Shown: positions 9,090 through 19,500 of the stretch, one piece after another | Layout: every line of letters starts with the position of its first letter | How positions within the stretch are numbered: the stretch's first letter is position 1 | Assembly (NCBI RefSeq): GCF_019649055.1 | Contig: NW_026570405.1 | Location: 62,001-126,000, forward strand | Source of the DNA: Paramacrobiotus metropolitanus | Taxonomy: Eukaryota > Tardigrada > Eutardigrada > Parachela > Macrobiotidae | Direction of reading: 5' to 3' | Length of the DNA stretch: 64,000 nt | Notes under the pieces: generated by a model | What the model was told of the DNA's origin: nothing | The model's database searches: none | What the model saw: only the letters and a program-made list of their open reading frames with translations | Program-made: the position numbers and the translations under genes

Positions 9090-11920
9090 TGTAGGATATA
9101 ACGCCGGCAATCGCTGTAGCACATTCTGAAAAATTACAAGTTTCAAATAAGTGATTATGGCAACAGCTATGTGACAGTCCCGAACAGCTTAAGCGTATCA
9201 AGGCTTTTAAACTAGATCAGCAAGCTGGCGTTGCATTGGGTGCGATCAGTCACCATCAGCTCTCCGCTTTTCAGTCGGTCCTGGAAAAAATGAGCTATTG
9301 TTTAACGGTCTACAGGACTCCTAGCATGGAGTACGGCATGGTGTATACAGGCAAAAACTGCAACTAGAGAGCTGTTTAAAATCTATTACCTCTCCTGTCA
9401 GGCGAACATTATGCGGCTTTCACTAAGCCAGCAAGGTTTTTTTGGAAACGCACACAATGCAAAAGTTGCCAAGGGTATTATTTTCACACAACTAAGTGCA
9501 TCAGCTCACCGACGCCGCGAAGCCTGCTTCGCCAGTCAGCGAAGTTGCTGTTTCTTTTGAAAGCGAAATTAACTGTTCTTAGTGCAATCGGATATTTAAA
9601 AATGTGGAGTTTTACGACACTCATCGACGCTCCCACTCCCACTCCCAATCATCTTCAACTTCGTCTTTCAATCCAGTGTTGGCAATTCATGGCAGCGACA
9701 ATGCCGTCTGCGAGAAACAAACGAAAAATTTTACCGACTGCCAGAAGCGAAGAAAATGTTTGGAATGCGAACACCATTTTAAGCCTGGTCGATCGATTTC
9801 GGCATCCAAGCTTCCAAAGGCAGCACCACACCAATGCGGTGAATAATATTGCCAAAGTTGCGGGCTAGTTGTGCCAGAAGAGCGTCAGAGTTTAGTGCAT
9901 GTGCGCAGAAAGCCGCCTAAATCTGATTGCCATTTTTGTACTGCTACTTTGAAGCCGATATCAGCCAGGCATATCATTTGCCAGTCCCCGCTGTGGCAGT
10001 CGATGACCGTGGTTCGGCCGTCAAGTTCTTGGGGCGGAACACCGGAACTTAATTTTGCAACTGGCGTTTTTACAAGCGCCACATAAACCAAATTATAATT
10101 TTTCACAACCCATGGGCTGCGATGGAATTTTCATAATGCAGTATTTGCACCAGAAAAGCCCTGGTCACAGGTGTTAATGCGCGGACTGAAATTTTTACAA
10201 ATAAAAGTAATGCACGCGTAAAAGCATTTTTTAAGGTGTCGCTGACGTTACCATTATTTATAGGTTCCCAAGCTTTTCCTCCGAGATTCCCTAGCGTTCT
10301 TCCTATGGGCCTTGCTGATATGCCCGCCGCCTTTGGTTTCGAAGGTGTGAAAGGTTGCTTTCTATTTTTTTTGCTAGGGAGGAAAATATGAATTACGCCG
10401 GCACCATCTCATGTGAACAATACTTTCTTACAATGCAGACGAAAGCAAAAAATTATAAGATATTCAAACAGTGGTATGACGCCGAGCTGGAGCAAAATAT
10501 CACTTGGAAATTTACCGTTGGAATTCTGCAATACTGTGAGACCGACTGTCAACTTTTGCGCGAAGCGTGTCAGAGATTCTGTGCCAGCATTAAGTCACTT
10601 TGTTGTGGATAAAATTCCTTAGTTGAATCGCTTTCATTGCCAAGCTATGTGGAAACTGAGTACGCGCTTGGTAATGAGTTGGTATATGCCCAAAGACTCC
10701 GTTCAGCATTTTACCCAACGTAACCTGCAAACCCATCGGACTTACTCTTACGAAAGTTTGGAATGGTGGCATTTTGTTGCTACAAGCGAGAACATTCTCA
10801 TCCGTCACGCTAGAAACCATCCATAAGGAGAAAGCCGTATTGGTCGCTACCGCGTCGACGGCTTTTGCGAATCGCCAAATGAGGTGTTCTAATATCGCGG
10901 CTGTTATTTTCATCGGTAAATGTTAAATAAACGTAAGATTATGCTGCCAAATAAATGAAATTCGCAATATTATTTGCTCTAGTTGTTACATCAGCGATGC
11001 AGTTGCACGCGGCGGTTGCTCCTTTCAACATACATACAGAAACAGAAACTTCTTGAAAAACGGGAGTACACGTACCGCTGCATCTGAAGCTGCCAATGGA
11101 AAATTTTTCGCCACAAGCGCCATTGAGTGGTAGAAGAGCGGCTTGAAGGGTTTGCCCACGTCAAACTAATGAACATCCGTGATGTGTTCGTGAACATCCG
11201 TGAATAATGAACATCCGTGTTTTGTTCGGCGTTCGTACTGATGCCTTCGGCAAGTCAATGATACCGATATTCCAAATGGGCAGTAAATTTTGTACCTGAA
11301 TAAAAACTCGCTTTATTCGGCGGTTTGTAAGCAGCAGGAATATGCCTATGGGTTTACCAAAAAAATTTATGGGCATTTCCTCGATCTGGATGACTACTTC
11401 GGAATAGCAAAGGTTTCCATGATTTCTGCAAACAACCTTGCTTTACCGCTGCTTCTTCAGATAATTATTAATAAGTGCTTGTTTGTGCTGTGTTGGCAAT
11501 GTGCGGGAAAAAAACCAGAATTGCAACTGCGTACGCACGGAGAACGAGAGAACTTTCACTGGGGCGTACATTACCCCAGAACTTAAACTAGCCAAAGCAC
11601 TGGGCTACAAAAACACAGCGGTGCACGAAATCTGGCATTGTGACAGTAAAGCTGGTTTATTTTCGCAGCATATTAGCACCTTTATCTGCGAGAAAGGGTC
11701 CATCAGGGGCTATGCAAAAAATTGTACAACGTTCGCTGAAAAGCAAGCTTACATAAAGTCCCTGTATGCAAAAGACAATGTGGGTGTCGATACTTGCAGC
11801 GTTAAAACCCATTCCAGACGTCGTTTACTATCCAAGTTAATGCTGAACACCTTATAGAGGCGGCTCGCCACCAAGGAAAATAAGCCTCATTTTATTCGCT
11901 TATATAAATGCTGTAAAGAA
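9090..11920 (+). pseudogene. Protein-primed DNA polymerase B pseudogene, copy B (N-terminus to mid-palm)
   Basis: The plus strand carries, in order over several shifting frames, the N-terminal part of a Polinton/adintovirus-type polymerase. The region before the zinc cluster is at about 9,175-9,360. HYAAFTKPARFF is at 9,408-9,443, followed by a zinc-type cluster CKSCQGYYFHTTKC at 9,458-9,499. A second CNRIFKN-type zinc segment lies near 9,580, and CEKQTKNFTDC and KCLECEHHF follow at about 9,710-9,780. The exonuclease-region motif CETDCQLLREAC is at about 10,535-10,570. IGRYRVDGFCE is near 10,840, RTDAFGKS at 11,233-11,256, DDYFGIAKV at about 11,388-11,414, and SKLMLNTL near 11,830-11,854. Similarity ends about 11,910, before the catalytic DTD box. 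Many stops and frameshifts are present. A short direct repeat (TGAACATCCGTG, three times) interrupts it at 11,169-11,215. Shared residues with copy A (AVCKQ-EY, ATKENKP/AIKENKP) show that both derive from one lineage. Confidence 0.85.
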
Positions 11921-12640
11921 TGACAAACAAATGCGCACACAGTCCGCACTTTAGGCCAGCGACTATGAACACCCGCACTGACAATCTCGTAATAAATGGC
12001 GACGACGCTGCTAGCAACGAATCAAATAATAATAGTGCCTATAATTCGAAGCCGATATTAGAGACTTCCTGGAAGCGACTTGTGCTATTTCCGATCGAGA
12101 CTGCCGAAGCATGGCAAATGTATAAAAAAATCTGTGGCCTGCTTCTGGACACCAGAAGAAATAAATTTTGTTCATGATGTCCGTCATCGGCCTACACTGA
12201 ACAAATATGAAAAATCGTTGTTGGGAAATGTTTCAGCGTTTTTTGCTGCGACGGACGGAATAATAATGGAGAACTTACCTGAAAATTTTCTTACTGAAAA
12301 TCAGTGTCCCGAAATTTGCGCGTTCTATAAGTTCCAAATTTTTATGAAAAACATTCATAGTGAAACACATTCACTTTAAATTAATACCTATTACCAGGAT
12401 ACGGAAGAACGTTTGCACATTCTACAAGCGGTAATAAACAATGAAAATGTTATAGAAAAAACAAACTGGGCGAGCCGCTACATCAGAGAAAAAAAACGAT
12501 TGTTTTCCGAAAGGCCGCTGGTATTGGCATGCGTCGAAATGATTTTTTGCGGTGTTTTTGCCGTTCTACCTTATTTCAAAATCCGCGGCTTCTGGCGGGA
12601 CTCACTTTTAGCAATAAGCTGATTGCTAGAGACGGACATT
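11920..12640 (+). pseudogene. Ribonucleotide reductase small subunit (R2) pseudogene
   Basis: Class I R2 subunits hold the di-iron/tyrosyl radical centre that makes deoxynucleotides with the large subunit. The first frame gives LETSWKRLVLFPIE and AWQMYKK. A second frame from about 12,140 gives CFWTPEEINF and AFFAATDGIIMENL (12,236-12,277). FMKNIHSE is at 12,341-12,364. A third frame reads the part around KTNWASRYI, and LTFSNKLIARDG is at 12,601-12,636. The family normally has Glu at the Lys of MKNIHSE, one of its iron ligands, so that ligand appears lost. At least three frameshifts and no intron signals are seen, and the C-terminal third is missing. It may be viral cargo, since large DNA viruses often carry R2, or a processed host pseudogene. 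Its position directly after polymerase copy B on the same strand favours the former but does not prove it. Confidence 0.85.
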
Positions 12641-12838
12641 TCAGCAGCCATCCTTTCAACAAAAACATCGACGACAACGACATTTCACCATAAAAACAGT
12701 TGTGCAGCATTATAACAATGGTTGCGCCCGTGACTCCATTTTCTCAGAAAATTAACGCAACCAATGTCTTCCCATTTACCAATCCATCTGCAGCCAGGAT
12801 GGGCGAATCGGATCTGGTTTGTAGGGTAAAACCCGTGA

Positions 12839-13105
12839 TCAATTAGAAGTTATCGTCAGGGTTTCCTGAAACGTTCGGAATCTGCTATAGCCCGTTCGAC
12901 GTCTTATACTGTGCCCCTCCACGGGGTCCGCGTTTTGCATGGTGTTCGGCTTATTGTCCTGACATTCACGCTGAGAATGAATGTTGATAGCATCAGTTTT
13001 CTTCCAGTAGAACTCTTTTTGACACCGTATGCACCTCACTGAGCCGCGATGATTGTATCCCGTTGTGGGAAATAGGTAGCGATCCTTGATGAATATGCTT
13101 TTCAT
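12839..13105 (-). CDS. ORF with a BIR-like zinc motif (tentative)
   Basis: An ATG at 13,103-13,105 opens 88 codons. Near the start is LFPTTGYNHRGSVRCIRC, then a tryptophan, an aspartate and HSQREC. The arrangement TG-x(n)-V-x-C-x2-C, W, D, H, C resembles a baculoviral IAP repeat. The C-to-H and H-to-C spacings are two residues shorter than usual, so the match is imperfect. The end of the ORF (YSRFRTF) resembles the start of another BIR unit. BIR proteins block apoptosis and are carried by several arthropod DNA viruses. The ORF lies next to the R2 pseudogene on the opposite strand. It could instead be another small zinc-finger protein. Confidence 0.35.
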   Translation of the reverse strand: MKSIFIKDRYLFPTTGYNHRGSVRCIRCQKEFYWKKTDAINIHSQRECQDNKPNTMQNADPVEGHSIRRRTGYSRFRTFQETLTITSN

Positions 13106-14614
13106 GATCTGGTACTGTTGACGCCGTAGGGTAAATTCTTGGCTGGTTAACAATAACGTACCCGTGTCGTCGGTGAATTCTTCAACTTCATCATACAGTT
13201 AATCGAGATCAGGCGCATCGCAATTAAAATGTATAGGACTGCTGCTAGAAATCGCTCCTTCCATGGTGTTTGTTAGAAAACCAGCGTGACTCGGGAAGCG
13301 TGCACGCGACGCCGACCGAAGTGACGAAGAGCACACATAAGATTGACACACATATTGCCATAAACTAGTAATTTAAATACCAAAAGTGATAAACAAAAGT
13401 TGTAGTGAGGCGGGCGTTGGGTGGGCTTTAAATGAGCGTATATATCAGCTCTGCCACGAGGATGCCCCTGGGCGGTATATAAAAAGAGCTGGTAATTGGT
13501 ATGACTCCAACGCTTGGTATAAACGGCAGGCACATGCAGTGCCGCCGACCGGCTGCTTGCTGCACACTTGTGCAATATTGCAGGATTATTATGCATGTCG
13601 CAATTCTGCCGGCATTTGCCAGAGTAAATTGCATCGGGAATAAAAGGAAGCACCGTAACTGTGGCTTGGTTAGTGCTTGAGTGCTGCCGACAGATTTCTA
13701 TTCATCTCTAACACAATCTGCGCTTGATCTTATGCTGTCGGACATCAGTGTTATTGTGACAGTGTAGGGAAAACAACGGCAAAGAACGCATTTGCAATTA
13801 TAAACCTAAAGGCTGAATTCAGTGATGCTATCTTCAATCCGGATGCTGGATCTTCCATCCAATTATGTATTTAAAGTGCATTGATATTGCTGACCGAGAT
13901 AGAATAACCTCAGCAGTGTCCTTTGCTGCGTCCAGCTGAATCATGCCAATGTATTTCATTCAATTTTTTCATTTATATCCGTTTCACATAAGAAACTGCT
14001 GAGCAATAAACTGTTCTTACGTGAGACACGTCACATTCCGTACAGATTATAAAATTAATTTGACTCTTTTCCGAAAAGTTTGTTGAGCATCTGTATTACG
14101 GTAACCGCTTTGGCTGCGCGGCTTTCGCTGGAAACAGTACACCAAAAATATCTTGGGTTGCATCAACTGCTAAAGCGACACAGTCAGCTTGCTGGTAGCC
14201 ATTTCAAACCGCCGTGCGAGTTTAATCGACAAAAACATACATTGCCTTCAATTCTGTCCTATTGAAGAAGCACTATTACTACTTGCACGTAAGACAGGAT
14301 GGCAGGTATGCGGAAAAAGTACGGATCTCCAATCCACAGGACTACGGTGTTCCGGTACACGAATATTAGGGAACTGGGTTTAGACAGAAACAATGCGCGG
14401 GTTCCGGTACGCGAATGTATGGGAGGAGAATATTAACGAACTCCTGCTTCATAGGTGTAGAGGTGGAGGACATGTTGTTGTATGAGAATATACTGTAAAA
14501 AGTAAAAAACATGGATCGTGAAAGTAGATAAATGCACGTTTCAAGGTTAAAACCTTATTGTTTTAGGGATGTGGAAGTAATCCTGGCGGATAAGAAGCCG
14601 CCTAAGCTGCTTTG
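13106..14614. other. No supported gene; one TATA-like site
   Basis: A TATATAAAAAG sequence lies at about 13,476-13,486, followed by no convincing ORF. Short frames on both strands lack motifs. Confidence 0.4.
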
Positions 14615-14863
14615 ATGCATGGAAAAGAACGCGCAGACGAGCTGGATGAAATTCCGAGTCCGCCACAAATGCTGCCCACATCGGAACTTGCTAGTACGCC
14701 ATTGGATGCAAAGTACGGTGAAAAATTAGAACAGCGACAGTCTGCAGCCTTCACGCTTACACGCTTTGGCCGAGTCAGCATACCTGTAATTATGTTTACA
14801 ATCGAGCATAAAAAACGGAAACGAGAACAAAATGTTACTGGCGAACCCTTACCAACAAAACAA
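14615..14863 (+). CDS. Candidate first coding exon, unknown protein with basic nuclear-signal-like motif
   Basis: An ATG after an in-frame TAA starts 83 codons that end exactly at a strong donor (CAA then GTAAGA at 14,864). The peptide is hydrophilic, with an acidic/proline N-terminus (DELDEIPSPPQM) and a basic cluster HKKRKREQ that could be a nuclear import signal. A 43-codon ORF at 15,022-15,153 (CCATGG start) and AATAAA-like sites lie downstream and could belong to the same gene. I recognise no family. Confidence 0.35.
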
Positions 14864-14866
14864 GTA

Positions 14867-15837
14867 AGAAGCATGTAGTTTGTAGTTTGCGTGTCTTTTC
14901 TGATAATTTGTGTATCGCATTTTGATTTGACCAAAAAAGTTCAGAGTAAGAAGCAAGAATTAAGGGCCGGCGGGCTTATTTTTTTTAAGTTCGATCAACT
15001 GCCTACGACTGAAAATTTTCCATGGTGGACATCGATCGATTCCAGAAATGTGTTGCAAAATATTATCAAACAAATGTAATCGGAGCCCAGAATGGTATTG
15101 TCGTCATTAAAAAGCTCTTGGAGCGCGGAACGGAATCAAAAAATAATGTCTAGGCTTTCTTTACGAGGTCGACAAATACACGTTTCATCTTTGGTCATAA
15201 ATTCTTACCCTATGCGGCCACTTGTATTTGTATGTGACAAAACTTTATATTTCTCCGTTTTGCAATAATAATTTTTATTAAAATAAATTTATTTATTTTT
15301 GTGAATAGCATTCAAGAGGGTACCCCCGCGATTGTTTACTGGCCGCGGGGCGTAGAGCGCTCGCCGCCGTTTGTAGCGGTCGTGGGCATCGGCGATCCCG
15401 GATGCAGTCGATTACGGTGGACCGTTAACAGAGCATATTATATCATGTATATTACGTAGATATTTGGTAGGTTTTGGAAAGAATTGCAGTCTGGGGGCGT
15501 GGAGATCATTGCAAAGTTGGCTGTTGCGAAAATATACTATTGGGATGTTAGTGCATTAACGACTGCAAACATTCAGCGTATTGGGGGAAGTTGACAGAAT
15601 GTCTTCTGTGAGCTAGCTGTTTTCTTGAAAATTAGTAGCAAAGCGGTTTCCTACGAAGCTCTTTAACAAGATGAATAACCTGGACGTCTTGAAACTTGCA
15701 TAATTTTTATAGATTTGAGCAATCAGTATTTCTTCGTTGGTCGTCGGGTCCCAAAGCGGTAATGATACTATAACACCAAAAAATATAGTACTGTTGAAGC
15801 TCAACCGAGAAATAATATCTCTGTTGCTGACCGGGAT
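14867..15837. other. No firm gene
   Basis: It holds the 43-codon ORF at 15,022-15,153 and AT-rich DNA with AATAAA motifs near 15,280-15,295. A short CpG-rich island lies at about 15,320-15,420. Confidence 0.35.
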
Positions 15838-16195
15838 CCATGTTGTTATCCTTGTGTTACATAACTGCGTTAGTCATGTAGCGATATCATTCTATGGTCA
15901 TTATTATATGTTTTCTCCTATGGTCATGTACCTATGGTCATGTGTGCGTTATCCTATGGTCTTATGTTCATAGTCCATGTTTTTGCTTTTCCCATGCCCT
16001 TGTGTGCCAGATGTACTGACAATGAGTGATTGTCTGATATCAGATCGTTTCCCTTGATGTCCTGTTATTCCCGGCATACGCCGTTATATAAGCCGATGTT
16101 TACTTGTTATTTGTTAGTTCTTAGCTGAGTATTAATAAAGTGGCTAATCAACAACAAAGTGGATAAAGAATCAACACTGTCATTTTGACGTGACC
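15838..16195 (+). repeat. Possible solo LTR or LTR remnant
   Basis: The segment holds repeats of CCTATGGTCATG (15,890-15,975), a TATATAA box at 16,085-16,091 and an AATAAA signal at 16,134-16,139 about 45 bp downstream. A TGACGTGACCC-like stretch follows, like the start of a gypsy internal region. Promoter and poly(A) signal this close together are typical of LTRs. No second LTR or flanking duplication was found. Confidence 0.35.
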
Positions 16196-17285
16196 CAACG
16201 ACCGTGACCGCCGATCGCCCCGAGCGGGGACGTGCTGCCCCAGAACGAATTCCTGGCGCTGAACTGCTGGCTGCTAATAGCATACCCAAGCCACTATCTT
16301 TTTTCCCCTACGTGTCTGCATTTTTTTTCTTCTTTTTTCATTCCTTTTATCCTTGTTTCGCCGACGTGCACGAATACTGCACGATTTTGCGCTCGGTTTT
16401 TCGTTTTGTTGACAAATTGGTTGAAGTCGTAAGGACGATCTTTTAATTCTACAATATGATATATACGTGGCATCTTAAATCATAATTTCGATTTTGTCCG
16501 AGTCATTAAACCCCTTAAAATTTTCCCGTTTTGCCTACAACTACCCAGTAAACCCAACCCCGGTACTCGGTAGCTCCCCAAGCAACCGTGTCCCCAGTGC
16601 TATCTTTGCGCTAGTTATGCATGTAGCGGAAGATGTCGCTGATGGACTGGCCGAACATTCGAATATGTGAAAATGCTACCCAGAACAGACAACCAAGTGG
16701 AATTTCCTTCTCACCTCGTTCGTTGGGGTCGGTGGTTCAAACGAAGTTTCTTTGTTGGCTGGCTGCTGGATGTCGTCCAGCTTCAAGCGTTCTTGGGGTA
16801 CGTCCGCCCACTTTGAGTAGTGATACCATTCAAGAGACGTCGAAAGCGGCAGACTGAAAGTTAACTGCAGATAGGGATCTTTTGTATCCTGGCGAGTTCA
16901 TCCAAGTGGCTGTACCAGGCATCGATATGGTAAAGCTCCATTTGTCTAATTTTACGGGTAGTAGCAGTTGGACCCGAATCAGTAGTTCCCTTTAATGGAC
17001 TATTTTACGCGGGCAACTAAAGTACGAGACTGATATGTGCCGGTGTGGCGACTAAAGAGAACTGTTGCGACGGGCGTGATTTGCTTTTTAAGGAAAATCC
17101 AGCTAATGTTACCGGTTACTTTTCAACATGCAAGTTAGCCCAGATTATTCAACCAGGCAGCCCATTGTGCGAGGGTGCTGGTGTAAATCACTACCACAAA
17201 TCTCCCTACCTGTTTCACCGGCGAAAATAGTGAAAGGGGCACGCGATAATCTGTCGGCAAATTTCTCGTAGCAAAGTTAGGCAGA
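16196..17285. other. No supported gene
   Basis: A pyrimidine-rich stretch lies at 16,310-16,350. No readable gag follows the LTR-like segment. Confidence 0.4.
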
Positions 17286-19500
17286 TGGCAGCCGGTGGCG
17301 ACGAAGTAGTTCATCAGGAACTACCAGCCGTTAAAAAGCGCGTGGTCACAAAGACCACCACTAGCAGACTTACCGATACCTGATTCAGTAGTACAGCCGA
17401 CCTCGCCAGTGGTTCATATGAACCTGGACGAGGCAATGATAAAAGAAATACCGCCGAATGTTGAAAGGGTTAATAGCGTAACTGAATCGACTTTGTCGAC
17501 ATCGTCGGTTTCATTAATCATTATTAGCGATCTTGAATCATTTAGGCCGTTCAAAACGTCGGACGAGTAGAGGAAGAGCAAGAGGTAAAACGAACGACGA
17601 AGAGAAAGCCAACTTTAGTAACGTTAATGCCGGAAGCCCATTTCAGTCCCAGTTTCATCGATAGGATCATGAGCAAGGACTTAACTCCGGCCTTAAGGAT
17701 GCCGCTAGCAAAGTCGACATGTGAAAAATGCCTTCGTTCGAGTCTTTGAATGCAAGCTGCAGATGCACTGGTTGATTTGCAGAATCAAGTATCGGACTAT
17801 AGAGTCCGACCTGAAAATGCCGAGCAGAATATCGCAAAGCGTAATAAAACCATTTGCGATATCATAGCCGAATAGGACAACCTAAATAATCAACTACGGG
17901 TTGCAAAGGGGTCGCATAACAAAAGCAGGGGAGGCCGCTGTATGGCTTGGTGCCCAAGTACTGCAACGTAAAAGGACAATTAGTCGGTTTCATGAAAAAA
18001 CGAAACAGTTAAAAGTCGACCTAAAGTCCGGGAAGGAATCGTCGACCGGATTTCGCGTCCAGTATTCAAGTACTGTCCACAAAAATGAAAAGCTATTTAC
18101 CGAGTCCAACGACCGGTTGACCACGATCTCTAGTTTGCAACAAACAGTTTACAAGAGGCCGGTTTGAGTTTAATATATCGGCCGATAGTTATAACAATCT
18201 GTTGACAACGTATCATCAGACGATGGCCGCCGCCGAAGAAATTCAGGTTGACTATACTAAAGTGAGGCCACCTGCTAGAGACGCACTGACCAGACCGAGA
18301 ACAGGCACTCCCGCTGTCCCGCATGGAGTCGGCTCATAGTAGCGGTCAAGGCCCACTAATCGTCAAATAAAAAAGCCGATGTATCCGATGCAATACGACA
18401 GCCGGTCCCGAGGCCGTCGTACAATGGAGTAAGGAAGACATAGATGGCTTCTTCGTTAAATTCGGACAAGCCGCTAAGGTGAATCGTTGAGTCAGCAACA
18501 AGCGTAAAATTGCGATATGAACACTGCCCAAGTTTTATATTACGGTGACTCGATCCCGAAACTCCGTTTCCGTGCTGATCGCCCGGCTTTACCGGAGAAG
18601 CCCGGCTGGCGTAACTCAAATACTGTGGTCAGTTCACAAATGGAGTGTTTGCGAGGACAAGCGACCTTCTTTTTCGCTCAGAGTTGGTGGTGTGCGCTTG
18701 ACATTCTTTGCCGAATGATCCGGGATAAAGAGCAACGTTGTCCAGATGCTTATGATGTTGTTCTTTGTGGGACTAACGATGCATTTATGCGCTTGTCTAC
18801 TGCTAACCAGGATCCTATTTTCGCTAAAAGAAGCACTGTAAGCAGGTGGAGAGTTCACCTACTCTCGTCAAACAATGCAAAAAGTGTCCGATGAATTTTA
18901 TCTAATGTATAGTGACGGAAAAAAATCATGAAGCTGATACCGGAAGGTTGGGAAACAAAATTTTCAGAGCAGTCAAAAATCGTGGAGTCGATTGTCCAAG
19001 ATATGACCTTGCTCGACCTCCCAGGCTTATCCGAAGTGATTGTTGAATTTCTCTCAGTTATGACCCACCCGAGACCGAACGAACTGGGAAAATACCCTAT
19101 TGTTTCCGGCGACGTGATATCAGTGATGACGTTCCATTGATTTAGTGCTTTCGGCATTTGTCTAGCGTCCCGGGTCCGAGATCCCATGTGTGTTGCGTAA
19201 TGCGGATGGTACATAAGGACGAGGTGTGAAAGCCGGCATAAACAAACCATACATCTACTTTGGAAGTTCGGGAAGTGGCTTTGCCATCCATGCGTTATGA
19301 AGACGCCAAGCTCAGCCCGGTTAATCGGCTATTCACTCATGAGAGCAAAGGAAAGGTCTAGATGTTTGTGAATCTCGAATACAGCCCTCAGGCGGAAGCG
19401 CTGATTTGGAATAAGGAAAGACACTTTTTTTTTTAAACAACGAAATGGGATTAATATTTTGCAATTTAATGATGCCCATCGTTTTTTCCTTTTTTCGAAA
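17286..19500 (+). pseudogene. Decayed coiled-coil plus SGNH-hydrolase-like ORF
   Basis: A plus-strand coding region can be followed through many frameshifts. It starts at an ATG at 17,286 (MAAGGDEVVHQELPAVKK). A Ser/Thr-rich part and a heptad-like segment (LVDLQNQVSDYR, about 17,770) follow, then a stretch around NISADSYNNLL (about 18,170). The best domain is 18,517-18,894, with VLYYGDSIP (18,532-18,558) and YDVVLCGTNDAF (18,751-18,786). These match the block I GDS and block III GTND signatures of SGNH esterases. A further in-phase segment around NRLFTHES and ERHFFF (19,315-19,430) sits where block V is expected. Related domains occur in some retroelement ORFs. The gene is inactive here. Membership is inferred from two short motifs and their order. 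Confidence 0.4.
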
